A DNA stretch of 64,000 bases from positions 186,001-250,000 of the forward strand of contig NZ_VRLT01000059.1 of the NCBI RefSeq assembly GCF_008017835.1, read 5' to 3'. Position 1 is the stretch's first letter, and the number at the start of each line of letters is the position of its first letter. The notes under the pieces were generated by a model. It ran no database searches and had not been told where the DNA came from. It saw only the letters and a list, made by a program, of their open reading frames with translations. Positions 1-8,007 of the stretch are shown one piece after another. The DNA is from Mesonia sp. HuA40 (GTDB taxonomy: Bacteria; Bacteroidota; Bacteroidia; Flavobacteriales; Flavobacteriaceae). Made by a program: the position numbers and the translations under genes.

Positions 1-801
1 CAATTAAGTGCGATAGCTTTTACTCGCGGTCCTGGGTTAATGGGTAGTTTATTGGTGGGTACTTCTTTTGCAAAATCTTTGGCTTTGGCATTAGATATTC
101 CTCTCATTGAGGTTAACCATATGCAAGCGCACTTATTGGCTCATTTTATAGATGATGCAAGTCACCGCAAACCAAATTTTCCCTTTTTAGGAATCACTTT
201 AAGTGGAGGGCATACTCAAATTGTAAAAGTTGATGATTATTTCTCTATGGAGGTAATTGGAGAAACCTTAGATGATGCCGTTGGTGAGGCATATGATAAG
301 TGCGGTAAAATGTTTGGACTAGATTATCCTGCTGGGCCTATAGTTGATAAACTTGCTCAAAAAGGAAACCCGAAAGCTTTTGAATTTCCTGTACCTAATG
401 TAAAAGAATTAAACTTTAGCTTTAGCGGATTAAAAACTGCGGTAATGTACTTTTTAGAAAAAAAGCAAAAAGAAAATCAAGATTTTATAAAAGAAAATTT
501 GAATGATTTATGCGCTTCTTTTCAGTTTACTGTAGTTAAGATAATTCAGAAAAAACTTGAAAAAGCAGTAAAGCAAACGCAAATAAGAGAGGTAGCTATA
601 GGAGGCGGTGTCTCGGCTAACTCGGCAATTCGTACTATGCTTCAAAAACAGGAGCAAAATAAAAAGTGGATTTGCCATATACCTAAATTTGAATACACCA
701 CAGACAATGCCGCAATGATTGGCATTGTGGGTTATTATAAATTTCTAAATGGCCAATTTACCGACGTAAAAACAAGTGCTAAAGCACGTTACCACATATA
801 A
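1..801 (+). CDS. tsaD: tRNA N6-threonylcarbamoyladenosine transferase TsaD, 5' partial
   Basis: TsaD transfers the threonylcarbamoyl group from TC-AMP to A37 of ANN-decoding tRNAs, working with TsaB and TsaE in the cytoplasm. The frame is open from base 1, so the gene begins upstream; about 266 codons are visible of the roughly 340 usual for the family. The kinase-like ASKHA fold shows as FTRGPGLMGSLLVG, the metal-binding HxxxH as HMQAH near base 118, the glycine-rich LSGGHTQ, and the C-terminal GGGVSANSAIR. The ATG at base 40 is an internal methionine, not the start. rsmE follows after 1 base, so the two are probably co-transcribed. A Sua5/YrdC protein, which would make the TC-AMP substrate, is encoded at 48984-49601. 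Confidence 0.95.
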   Translation, partial: QLSAIAFTRGPGLMGSLLVGTSFAKSLALALDIPLIEVNHMQAHLLAHFIDDASHRKPNFPFLGITLSGGHTQIVKVDDYFSMEVIGETLDDAVGEAYDKCGKMFGLDYPAGPIVDKLAQKGNPKAFEFPVPNVKELNFSFSGLKTAVMYFLEKKQKENQDFIKENLNDLCASFQFTVVKIIQKKLEKAVKQTQIREVAIGGGVSANSAIRTMLQKQEQNKKWICHIPKFEYTTDNAAMIGIVGYYKFLNGQFTDVKTSAKARYHI

Positions 802-802
802 C

Positions 803-1507
803 ATGCAATTATTTTATCTAGATCATATTCAACCCCAAGACACTCATTTTTATTTTAATGAAGAAGAGCATAAGCATTTAGTACGCGTTTTACGAAAGAA
901 CCAGGGTGATCTAGTTCATGTAACCAATGGAAAAGGCTTTATGTTTAAAGCAGAATTGATTGAAATTGCCAGTAAAAAAACAAAAGCCAAAGTTTTAAGC
1001 GTAACCCAAGCACCGCCCAGAAAATACAATTTGCACCTAGCCATAGCTCCCACTAAAATGAATGACCGCATCGAGTGGTTTTTAGAAAAAGCTACCGAAA
1101 TAGGAATAGATAAAATTAGTTTTATATTATGTGAACATAGCGAGCGCAAGAAAATTAAGTTAGAACGTTACCAACGAGTTTTGGTGAGTGCGTTAAAGCA
1201 ATCTTTGCATTATAAACTCCCCGAGATAAGCGCACTTGTTCCATTTAGTAAATTCATTCAATCGGCTAAGGCCACTCATCAGTTTATAGCCCATTGTTAT
1301 GATGAAGAAAAAGCCCTGTTAAGTCAATCGGTAAAATTAGAAGAAGATTACCTGCTGCTTATAGGTCCCGAAGGTGATTTTTCAACGGCAGAAGTGCAAC
1401 AAGCCGTTAATCAAGGCTTTAAGCCTGTTAGTTTAGGAAACAGTAGGCTGCGTACCGAAACTGCGGGTGTAGTTGGCGTACACACTTTTGCGCTTTTACA
1501 CGAATAA
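803..1507 (+). CDS. rsmE: 16S rRNA (uracil-1498-N3)-methyltransferase RsmE
   Basis: RsmE methylates N3 of U1498 in 16S rRNA of the assembled 30S subunit, using SAM. The 234-residue protein starts MQLFYLDHI and has the N-terminal PUA-like region (EEHKHLVRVLRKNQGD) followed by a SPOUT trefoil-knot methyltransferase domain. The SAM-binding knot is visible as LLIGPEGDFS and LGNSRLRTETAG near the C-terminus. The ATG at 803 is chosen because the frame upstream (to 776) lies inside tsaD and adds nine residues with no family character. Second gene of the operon that starts with tsaD. Confidence 0.95.
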   Translation: MQLFYLDHIQPQDTHFYFNEEEHKHLVRVLRKNQGDLVHVTNGKGFMFKAELIEIASKKTKAKVLSVTQAPPRKYNLHLAIAPTKMNDRIEWFLEKATEIGIDKISFILCEHSERKKIKLERYQRVLVSALKQSLHYKLPEISALVPFSKFIQSAKATHQFIAHCYDEEKALLSQSVKLEEDYLLLIGPEGDFSTAEVQQAVNQGFKPVSLGNSRLRTETAGVVGVHTFALLHE

Positions 1508-1515
1508 TTAAAGTT

Positions 1516-2160
1516 ATGAGAAAATTTGTATTTCTTTGTTTAGGGTTTATATGCTGTAGCTTTACCTACGCACAGAAAGTAGCCGTTTTGGAATATAATG
1601 GTGGTGGCGACTGGTATGGTAATCCAACGGCTTTACCAAATCTAGTTCAGTTTTGCAATCAAAACATCCGAACAAAAATAGATAATGAAATTGGGCAAGT
1701 AAAACCAACAGATCCTGCTCTATTTTCCTATGCTTTTATACATATGACGGGGCACGGCAATGTTTATTTTAGTGAAAAAGGAATCGAAAATTTAAGACGT
1801 TACCTTTTAGGCGGTGGGTTTTTACATATAGATGACAATTATGGTATGTATAAATACCTGTTACCACAATTAAAACGATTATTCCCCGAAAAAGAACTAC
1901 AAGAATTACCCGCCAGTCATAAACTCTTCCAGCAACCTTTTAATTTTTCTAAAGGGCTGCCCAAAATACATGAGCATGATGGTAAACGCCCACAGGCTCT
2001 GGGTATCTTTGATCAAAACAGATTAATTTTACTATATACTTTTGAATCTGATTTAGGCGATGGTTGGGAAAGTCCTGCTGTGCACGGCGATCCAGCAGAA
2101 GTTCGTGAAAAGGCATTAAAAATGGGTGCCAATATTATACATTATGCTTTTAAAAATTAA
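1516..2160 (+). CDS. DUF4159 domain exported protein
   Basis: A 214-residue protein with an N-terminal signal peptide of about 20 residues ending FTYAQ, so it is predicted to be exported. The body fits DUF4159: it opens with a Rossmann-like strand and a Gly-rich turn (LEYNGGGDWYG), then HMTGHGNVYFS, LLGGGFLHIDDNYG and a C-terminal segment with WESPAVHGDP. Members of this family have a glutamine-amidotransferase-like fold, but no biochemical role is established that I know of. It sits 8 bases after rsmE and 2 bases before a SpoU methyltransferase, inside an operon otherwise dominated by RNA-modification enzymes. A function in RNA modification is unlikely given the signal peptide. Confidence 0.85.
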   Translation: MRKFVFLCLGFICCSFTYAQKVAVLEYNGGGDWYGNPTALPNLVQFCNQNIRTKIDNEIGQVKPTDPALFSYAFIHMTGHGNVYFSEKGIENLRRYLLGGGFLHIDDNYGMYKYLLPQLKRLFPEKELQELPASHKLFQQPFNFSKGLPKIHEHDGKRPQALGIFDQNRLILLYTFESDLGDGWESPAVHGDPAEVREKALKMGANIIHYAFKN

Positions 2161-2162
2161 TT

Positions 2163-2678
2163 ATGCCGCAGCAACTAACTCACGAGGAAACCAGTTTTGA
2201 AACCAAAAAATTTCCAATTGTTTTGGTGGCTCATCAACTCACGAGTCCGGCTAACTTAGGAAGTATTTTTAGAGCAGCCGAAGCTTTTAATATTGAGGAG
2301 ATTTTACTCTCAAAATGTGATGATTTAATGAATAGCAATCGGTTTAAACGAACCGCAAGAGCTACTCAACAACATTTAAATTATCAGGCAGTGGACTTAA
2401 ACTCCGCGCTTATTCAAAAATACCGAGACAAAGGTTTTAAGATAATAGGACTAGAAATAACTAAAGACAGTCAGTCTTTACAAAATTTTAAACTCAATTC
2501 AGGTCAAAAACTACTAATTCTTCTTGGAGCTGAGCGTTATGGTCTTGCTGAGGAGTGGATTGGGCTTTGTGATAACTGTGTGCATATTCCTATGTTTGGC
2601 TTAAACTCTAGTATGAATGTGTCACAAGCGCTGAGTATAACATTGTATGAAGTTACAAAACAAATGAATCAACTATGA
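2163..2678 (+). CDS. SpoU/TrmH family RNA 2'-O-methyltransferase
   Basis: A 171-residue SPOUT methyltransferase expected to add a 2'-O-methyl group to a tRNA or rRNA ribose using SAM. The three SpoU motifs are present: motif 1 NLGSIFRAAEAF with its Asn and Arg, motif 2 LLGAERYGL, and motif 3 GLNSSMNVSQALSI. The protein is only the catalytic domain; there is no N-terminal substrate-binding L30-like domain as in RlmB. The exact target cannot be told from sequence. The TGA stop overlaps the ATG of the next gene (ATGA), indicating translational coupling. Confidence 0.9.
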   Translation: MPQQLTHEETSFETKKFPIVLVAHQLTSPANLGSIFRAAEAFNIEEILLSKCDDLMNSNRFKRTARATQQHLNYQAVDLNSALIQKYRDKGFKIIGLEITKDSQSLQNFKLNSGQKLLILLGAERYGLAEEWIGLCDNCVHIPMFGLNSSMNVSQALSITLYEVTKQMNQL

Positions 2679-3763
2679 ATTCAAAAACAATCACTTACGG
2701 AATTTTAAGAGCTGTTGCTATTTTGGTGGGTATAATACTACTGCTTTGGTTTTTATACCAGATTCAATCGGTAATTGCTTTTATTGCCATTGCTGCCGTT
2801 ATTTCTTTAATTGGCAGACCTATGGTATTCTTGCTTACAAAGAAGCTGAAATTCCCAAACCGTTTAGCTGTTGTGTTTGTGCTCTGTGCTGTTTTATGTA
2901 TTATTATAGGTGTGGTTAGTCTTTTTATTCCTATCATAATCCAACAAAGCGAAAATATAGGTCGTATTGACTTTAATGCCTTCAAAGCAGACCTAAACGA
3001 TTTAAATCTACAAATTAAAGCCTATCTTGGAGTTAACGAAATTGATATTCTCACGGGTTTAAAACAAACCGATTTCATTAAGAATTTTGATTTTCAATTC
3101 ATTCCAAACTCCGTTAATTATATTTTTAGTGGTTTAGGTAATGGTATTATTGGCGTATTTTCTATCATTTTTATTTCCTTTTTCTTATTAAGTGATAGTA
3201 AGTTGTTATTAAACAGCATTTTGGTGTTTTCAAACAAAGGAGAAGAATCGCGGTTTAAGTTAATGTTTGAAAAAATAAAAATATTGCTCTCAAGGTATTT
3301 TATCGGTTTAACCTTACAAATCTTAGTATTGTTTATTATTTATACGGTTTTATTGGTCACTTTCGAAGTTGATAACGCCGTTGCCATTGCCTTAATTTGT
3401 GCATTCTTAAACATTGTACCCTATTTAGGCCCTATGGTAGCTGGTATTTTGATGGCACTATTTGTTATTTCGAGTAATTTAGGGGCAGATTTTTCGGCTG
3501 TAATTTTACCCAAGCTTGGTTTTGTAATGGCAGGATATGCCATTGCTCAACTTATTGACAACTTTATCAATCAGCCGCTTATATTCGGAAAAAGTGTGCG
3601 ATCACACCCCTTAGAGATTTTTCTAATTATACTTATCGCAGGATTATTATTTGGCATTTTGGGAATGGTCATTGCCATTCCCGTTTACACAGCAATTAAA
3701 GTGATAGCTAAAGAAACGCTGAGTGAATACAAGATTGTAAAAAAATTAACCAAAGACCTATAA
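2675..3763 (+). CDS. AI-2E family transporter (PerM/YdiK-type permease)
   Basis: A 362-residue polytopic inner-membrane protein of the AI-2E transporter family. Two hydrophobic helices open the protein (ILRAVAILVGIILLLWFLY and the next segment), a soluble stretch follows at about residues 95-140, and a block of helices ends with the conserved region around NIVPYLGPMVAG and LIDNFINQPLIFGKSV. The last half contains the typical HPLEIFLIILIAGLLFGILG. The natural substrate is uncertain for most members; export of small molecules and ion antiport have both been reported in the family. It overlaps its neighbours by 4 bases upstream and 1 base downstream, so it is part of the same operon. Confidence 0.9.
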   Translation: MNSKTITYGILRAVAILVGIILLLWFLYQIQSVIAFIAIAAVISLIGRPMVFLLTKKLKFPNRLAVVFVLCAVLCIIIGVVSLFIPIIIQQSENIGRIDFNAFKADLNDLNLQIKAYLGVNEIDILTGLKQTDFIKNFDFQFIPNSVNYIFSGLGNGIIGVFSIIFISFFLLSDSKLLLNSILVFSNKGEESRFKLMFEKIKILLSRYFIGLTLQILVLFIIYTVLLVTFEVDNAVAIALICAFLNIVPYLGPMVAGILMALFVISSNLGADFSAVILPKLGFVMAGYAIAQLIDNFINQPLIFGKSVRSHPLEIFLIILIAGLLFGILGMVIAIPVYTAIKVIAKETLSEYKIVKKLTKDL

Positions 3764-4950
3764 TGAATCAAGCTATTTTTGAGGAGAACATTCAACGCTT
3801 TATCAAAGAACACGAACAAGACCATTTGCCAGAGTTAATCCTTAAAGGTAGTCCTTTTAAGCAAGTAAGTATACAAGAAATAGCACAGCAAATAGCGGCA
3901 CGAAAAAAAGCAAAATTAAAATTACCTACTTGGTATGCTACCCCAGGCATATATTTTCCTCCACAATTAAATTTAGCACAAACGTCATCAGAAATTACTG
4001 CCGATTACAAGGCTCAATGCGTAAACGGGGATAGCCTAGCAGATTTGACTGGCGGATTTGGCGTCGACAGCTTTTATTTTAGCCGGTATTTTAAAAAAGT
4101 AACACATTTTGAAACGCAAGAAGAATTAGCCAAAATAGCGCAAGCCAATTTTCAGAAACTAAGTGCCCCCAATATAAGCAGCTTGACTACCGATAGTTTA
4201 GCTTATTTAGACCAAACGCAAAACACTTGGGATTGTCTGTATTTAGACCCTGCTCGCCGAGACCACGCAGGGCAAAAAGTATTTAGTCTAGCAGAGTGTA
4301 CCCCTAATATTATAGAACACCTTGATTTGTTATTTTCTAAAACCAATTGTATTCTACTCAAAACATCGCCATTGTTAGATATCAAGTTAGGCTTAAAAGA
4401 ACTAAAAGGAGTGCAACATATACACTGCGTGGCCGTAAACAATGAGCTTAAAGAATTGCTTTGGGTACTTAAAAAAGAACACATAGCAAAATCAACCTTA
4501 CCTCAAGTACATTGTGTAAATTTCTTTTCAACCCACACCGCATTTTATAAGGCCAATCTAGACGAAGAAAGCGGTAGCAAAGCAAGGCTAGGTCCCGTTT
4601 TAAAATATTTATACGAGCCAAATGTTAGTCTATTAAAAGCTGGTTTTTTTAACCACATAAGTCAAGGTTTAGAACTACAAAAGTTAGCACAACATACCCA
4701 TCTTTACACGAGTCAATCTTTAATCGATTTCCCAGGAAGAGTATTTAAAGTAATTCAACGCGAGGCTTTTAATAAAAAAGCCTTTAAAAAACTAAATATC
4801 AAAAAGGCCAATATTAGTACACGCAATTTTCCGTTAAGCGTAGCTCAAATCCGTAAAAAATTCAGTATTCAGGAAGGTGGAGAAATATACATATTTTGTA
4901 TAACCAACCATGAAAATCAAAAAGTTATATTAGTCACTCAAAAGATTTAA
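3763..4950 (+). CDS. Class I SAM-dependent methyltransferase with THUMP-like domain
   Basis: A 395-residue protein whose middle is a Rossmann-fold methyltransferase: the SAM-binding motif I is LADLTGGFGVDSFYFSRYF at about residue 90, motif II ends in an acidic residue (VTHFETQEELA), and the catalytic-loop region is LYLDPARRD. The N-terminal part (QEIAQQIAARKKAKLKLPTW) and the C-terminal region with RNFPLSVAQIRKKF match a Bacteroidota family annotated with THUMP-like and ferredoxin-like domains, which suggests an RNA substrate; this is inference from family and operon context. The start overlaps the preceding stop by one base (TAATG). It is the last gene of the six-gene operon; a repeat-rich gap follows. 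Confidence 0.82.
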   Translation: MNQAIFEENIQRFIKEHEQDHLPELILKGSPFKQVSIQEIAQQIAARKKAKLKLPTWYATPGIYFPPQLNLAQTSSEITADYKAQCVNGDSLADLTGGFGVDSFYFSRYFKKVTHFETQEELAKIAQANFQKLSAPNISSLTTDSLAYLDQTQNTWDCLYLDPARRDHAGQKVFSLAECTPNIIEHLDLLFSKTNCILLKTSPLLDIKLGLKELKGVQHIHCVAVNNELKELLWVLKKEHIAKSTLPQVHCVNFFSTHTAFYKANLDEESGSKARLGPVLKYLYEPNVSLLKAGFFNHISQGLELQKLAQHTHLYTSQSLIDFPGRVFKVIQREAFNKKAFKKLNIKKANISTRNFPLSVAQIRKKFSIQEGGEIYIFCITNHENQKVILVTQKI

Positions 4951-4961
4951 TTAAAATTATT

Positions 4962-5052
4962 TTAGGGCGTTTCCCTTCGGGTCGGGCTTTTCGTTACAAT
5001 CTTTTAGGCTAAACGCCAAAAAGTATTTTCACTGCAATCCCTAACGCGTTTT
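4962..5052. repeat. Palindromic dispersed-type element (GGGCGTTtCCC...CCCTAACGC)
   Basis: The segment opens TTAGGGCGTTTCCC, contains a tight CCC-TTC-GGG hairpin at 4973-4981, and closes GCAATCCCTAACGCG, so its outer ends can pair (TTAGGG with CCCTAA). The middle has further imperfect symmetry, CGTTACAATCTTTT against AAAAAGTATTTTCACTG. From memory, similar GGGCGTTnCCC...GGGCTTTCCGCTACAATC...CCCTAACGC sequences recur between genes in many flavobacterial genomes. Only one copy is visible here, so calling it dispersed rests on recollection. Confidence 0.55.
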
Positions 5053-5269
5053 AGTTTAATTAGCTATTACACATTTGAGTAAACGACTTGCTTCCGTAAA
5101 GAAAAATTAAATCGATCAATTGGTTATTTGATTTATATATATAATTCTATAATCTACCCTTATAAATATAGCGCCCCCCCTAACTTCTCTTATAAAAAAA
5201 CTACGATATTTTAATCATAACCAAATTTAAAAACCCATAAAGCAATATTTTGAAGGTAATTAAAGAAAT

Positions 5270-5379
5270 GGAAAAAGCTGCAGTGCTTGTCTTTACAAAC
5301 TGCTGGGTTTATGTTTACAAACTGCGGTGCTTGTCATTACAAACTGCTGGGTTTATGGTTGCAAACTGCTGGGTTTGTA
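5270..5379. repeat. Five contiguous 22-bp tandem units
   Basis: Units begin at 5270, 5292, 5314, 5336 and 5358. They share a core around CAAACTGCTGGGTTT or CAAACTGCGGTGCTTGTC, and alternate between the two versions, so a 44-bp higher-order period is also visible (GTGCTTGTC at 5283 and 5327). The units touch one another without spacers. An inverted copy of the core, CAGCAGTTT, lies at 5390-5398 and could pair with AAACTGCTG at 5363-5371. Confidence 0.8.
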
Positions 5380-5544
5380 ATCCTAAGCTCAGCAGTTTAT
5401 GCTTAACTTAAAAAATCATCTTATATTAATGAAATTTTATGTTGATATATTTTCTTGATATCTGCTTATTTAAAGTCTAATAATTCGCTATCCAAGGTAA
5501 ATTAGTTAAGTTTTAGTTGACTTATCGCATTTAAAAAATAAAAG

Positions 5545-5552
5545 TATATTTG
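5545..5552 (+). promoter_or_regulatory. Candidate -7 box TATATTTG upstream of the VOC gene
   Basis: An exact match to the Bacteroidota -7 consensus TAnnTTTG, ending 14 bases before the ATG at 5567. A TTG at 5517-5519 is 25 bases upstream, somewhat further than usual for the -33 element, so the assignment is tentative. Confidence 0.45.
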
Positions 5553-5566
5553 CTAAAAAACGAAAA

Positions 5567-6016
5567 ATGGATAAAGATATAAGCGCAAAGCCAAACGAAC
5601 TCGAACCTAAGGTAACCGGTATAGGGGGTATTTTTTTCTTCTCAGAAAACATAGAAAAAACCAAAGAATGGTATGCTCAACATTTAGGATTAAAGGTGAA
5701 CCAATGGGGTTCTAGCTTTGAGTTTAGGAATGCTAATAGGCCTGATGAAATCAATTATTTACAATGGAGTCCTTTTCAAAAAGGAAGCGAATACTTTGAG
5801 CCTTCAAAAAAAGAGTTTATGATCAATTACCGGGTTCAGAATATTGAGGCTATGGTAGACAAGCTTAAAGCTGATGGCATTCAAGTTTTAGATGAAATTG
5901 CCAGTTATGACTACGGCAAGTTTGTACATATTATGGATGCCGAAGGAAACAAAATTGAATTATGGGAGCCTGTAGATCACGTGTTTACGGCAATGGGCGG
6001 CGAGACTACAAAATAA
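5567..6016 (+). CDS. VOC (glyoxalase/bleomycin-resistance fold) family protein
   Basis: A 149-residue protein of the vicinal oxygen chelate superfamily. The paired beta-alpha-beta-beta-beta modules show as GGIFFFSENIEKTKEWYAQH with LGLKVNQWGSSFEF in the first half and YRVQNIEAMVDKLKADG with HIMDAEGNKIELWEP in the second. The ELWEP end carries the Glu that usually binds metal in the second module; the His normally found at the start of the first module is not obvious (GIGGIFFF). Members include glyoxalases, dioxygenases and antibiotic-binding proteins, and the substrate here cannot be told. It appears to be transcribed alone. Confidence 0.85.
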   Translation: MDKDISAKPNELEPKVTGIGGIFFFSENIEKTKEWYAQHLGLKVNQWGSSFEFRNANRPDEINYLQWSPFQKGSEYFEPSKKEFMINYRVQNIEAMVDKLKADGIQVLDEIASYDYGKFVHIMDAEGNKIELWEPVDHVFTAMGGETTK

Positions 6017-6140
6017 TAGATGTACAACAAGTATCTTTATCGTCATTCACAACGCTTATCTAAATTAATAGATTCATTTTACTTTAAGGTTTAAACGCTA
6101 AGGCTTAGTACAAAATGTTGGCTATTTTTATAGATCTTTG

Positions 6141-6614
6141 ATGAAAATATTTCCCGAAATCTCATGGCAATTCCGTTTAATTGACACGAAAGAGCGAAGT
6201 ATAAACCGCTTAAACCGACGCACAGAATATTCTAAGCGGTTATATTCTCAATACACCGATAAATCCTTTCGCGGTGAGGTAAATAGCACACATTTTAAGC
6301 TGATATCAGCTAGCATAGGCAGGGGCGCATTTTGTGTTTTAACAGGCAATTTAAAAGAAAAAGAAGGATCGGTGAAGGTGAAAATACATCCGTTTTTTAA
6401 ATATGCGCTTTATTAATTTTACACTTTACCAATAGTCGGATTTTTTGTAGAGCTTTTACTTGTGCCAGAAAATAACTGGCTCATATTATTTTTGGTTGCA
6501 ATAGGGCAAATTTTATTCATTTGCTATTTGTTTATAGCCTTAACCTTTAGATTATTGGCTAGAGAAAGTCTGCATCGGCTTCGGAATATTCTAGATATAG
6601 AGTTTATCGACTAA
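6141..6614 (+). pseudogene. Small membrane protein gene split by an in-frame TAA
   Basis: From the ATG at 6141 the frame reads 91 codons (MKIFPEISWQFRLIDTKERS and onward, Arg- and Lys-rich) to a TAA at 6414-6416, then stays open in the same frame to a TAA at 6612-6614. The second part encodes two adjacent hydrophobic helices (FYTLPIVGFFVELLLVPEN and WLILFLVAIGQILFICYLF) and a basic tail ending LRNILDIEFID. The two halves look like one protein of about 157 residues with a cytoplasmic N-terminus and a hairpin of two membrane segments, broken by one nonsense codon. Alternatives are a sequencing error or a genuinely short soluble product. Function unknown. TTG at 6138 is also possible as a start. 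Confidence 0.6.
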
Positions 6615-6688
6615 GACTTAAAATTTGAATAGTATTGAGTTAAATGAAAAAAATAAAGGTTCTGCCATTTGGTTAATTTTAGGTGGCT

Positions 6689-7861
6689 TTAGTCGCGTCT
6701 GTATTTTTTGGTTTGCTCAAACACATTTTCTAGTATAGCTTTATCTTCTTCGGTAAAGACAATATTACGTCTTTGCATAACAATCTCACAGACCTCAAAA
6801 GCTTTCTTGGTTTGGTAGGTAGTGGTACCTTGGTTGCCTCCCCAAGTAAAACTAGGAACAAAGTTTCTAGGAAAACCAGCACCAAAAATATTACTGCTTA
6901 CCCCAACAACCGTTCCTGTATTAAACATAGTATTTATCGCACATTTAGAATGGTCACCCATCATTAAACCGCAAAACTGCAATCCGGTTTTTGCAAAACG
7001 CTCGGTTTGATAATCCCATAGGCGCACCTCGGCATAATTGTTCTTAAGGTTAGAATTGTTGGTGTCTGCCCCCAAATTACACCATTCACCCAATACTGAG
7101 TTACCTAAAAAACCATCGTGACCTTTATTAGAGTACCCCATCATTACCGAATTGTTTACCTCCCCTCCTACTTTACAATGCGGACCGATAGTTGTGGCTC
7201 CATAAATTTTACTACCCATTTTAACAGTGGCATTGTCGCATAAAGCAAAAGGTCCCCTTATAGCAGAATTCTCCATTATTTCGGCATTCTTACCAATGTA
7301 AATAGGACCATTTTGAGTATTTAAACTAGCATTGTGCAACTGAGCTCCTTTTTCAACAAAAACCAAATCTGGATTTTCACAGTAAACACTGTGCGGTATC
7401 TTTTCTGAGGTACGGCCCTGTGTTAACAAATTAAAATCTTCGCTAATGGCTTTTGCATTCTTTTTAAATATATCCCAAGTATGTGCAATAAATAAAGGTT
7501 CTTCCTTGGCTTGCACATGCTCAAGATCTTCAAGAATAACCTCTTCATCTTCTTTGGTCCAAAAAGCGATGTATTCTTCTTCGTGAACTAAAACTTCATT
7601 TGGCTTTAATTGTTTTATTTGCTCTACTAAACTTAGCGAAGGACAAAAGGCAGCATTAATCAATATATTTTCTTCAAGCTCAACCATAGGCCATTTATCG
7701 CTTAAATATTCTTGCGTAATGGTGGTAGTTGTAGTCTGTAAATAGCGTTCCCATTTTTCGCGTATGCTTAAAATGCCTATGCGCAAATCGGCTACGGGCT
7801 TGGTAAAAGTAAAAGGCAACAATTGATCTCTAAAGGTGCCATCAAATAATATGTAGTTCAT
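6689..7861 (-). CDS. GlmU-family bifunctional sugar nucleotidyltransferase/acetyltransferase (alternative bacterial type)
   Basis: A 390-residue protein expected to make UDP-GlcNAc for peptidoglycan and outer-membrane glycolipids. The N-terminus (LFDGTFRDQLLPFTFTKPVADLR) is the divergent nucleotidyltransferase half seen in the Bacteroidota alternative GlmU family. The C-terminal half is a left-handed beta helix of hexapeptide repeats: IYIGKNAEIMENSAIRGPF, then GSKIYGATTIGPHCKVGGEV and further turns to about residue 340. It is shorter than the classical 450-residue GlmU. It is divergent from panB across a 146-base gap. Confidence 0.85.
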   Translation of the reverse strand: MNYILFDGTFRDQLLPFTFTKPVADLRIGILSIREKWERYLQTTTTTITQEYLSDKWPMVELEENILINAAFCPSLSLVEQIKQLKPNEVLVHEEEYIAFWTKEDEEVILEDLEHVQAKEEPLFIAHTWDIFKKNAKAISEDFNLLTQGRTSEKIPHSVYCENPDLVFVEKGAQLHNASLNTQNGPIYIGKNAEIMENSAIRGPFALCDNATVKMGSKIYGATTIGPHCKVGGEVNNSVMMGYSNKGHDGFLGNSVLGEWCNLGADTNNSNLKNNYAEVRLWDYQTERFAKTGLQFCGLMMGDHSKCAINTMFNTGTVVGVSSNIFGAGFPRNFVPSFTWGGNQGTTTYQTKKAFEVCEIVMQRRNIVFTEEDKAILENVFEQTKKYRRD

Positions 7862-8007
7862 AACCCAGGTGTTTAGAAAACGAAAATAAGAAAATTTGCT
7901 CTTTATTGATTTGTTCTAAGTGATAAATGCTTTATTTCTTTACGGATGCAATTATTGGTTGTGGTAAACTAATTGCTTATTTTTACACAGAATTTTAAAC
8001 CAAACTT

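Larger units (their letters stand above)
4951..5566. other. Repeat-bearing intergenic region
   Basis: This 616-base gap separates the RNA-modification operon from the VOC gene. It holds a palindromic element near 4962-5052, a run of seven C at about 5172-5178, a 22-bp tandem array at 5270-5379 with an inverted partial copy at 5390-5398, and a candidate promoter box at 5545. No open frame of gene-like quality is seen, and no tRNA or known RNA family was recognised. Confidence 0.8.

Noticed and set aside
5270-5379. CRISPR array
   Set aside because: The 22-bp units touch one another with no spacers, and no cas gene is in the window.
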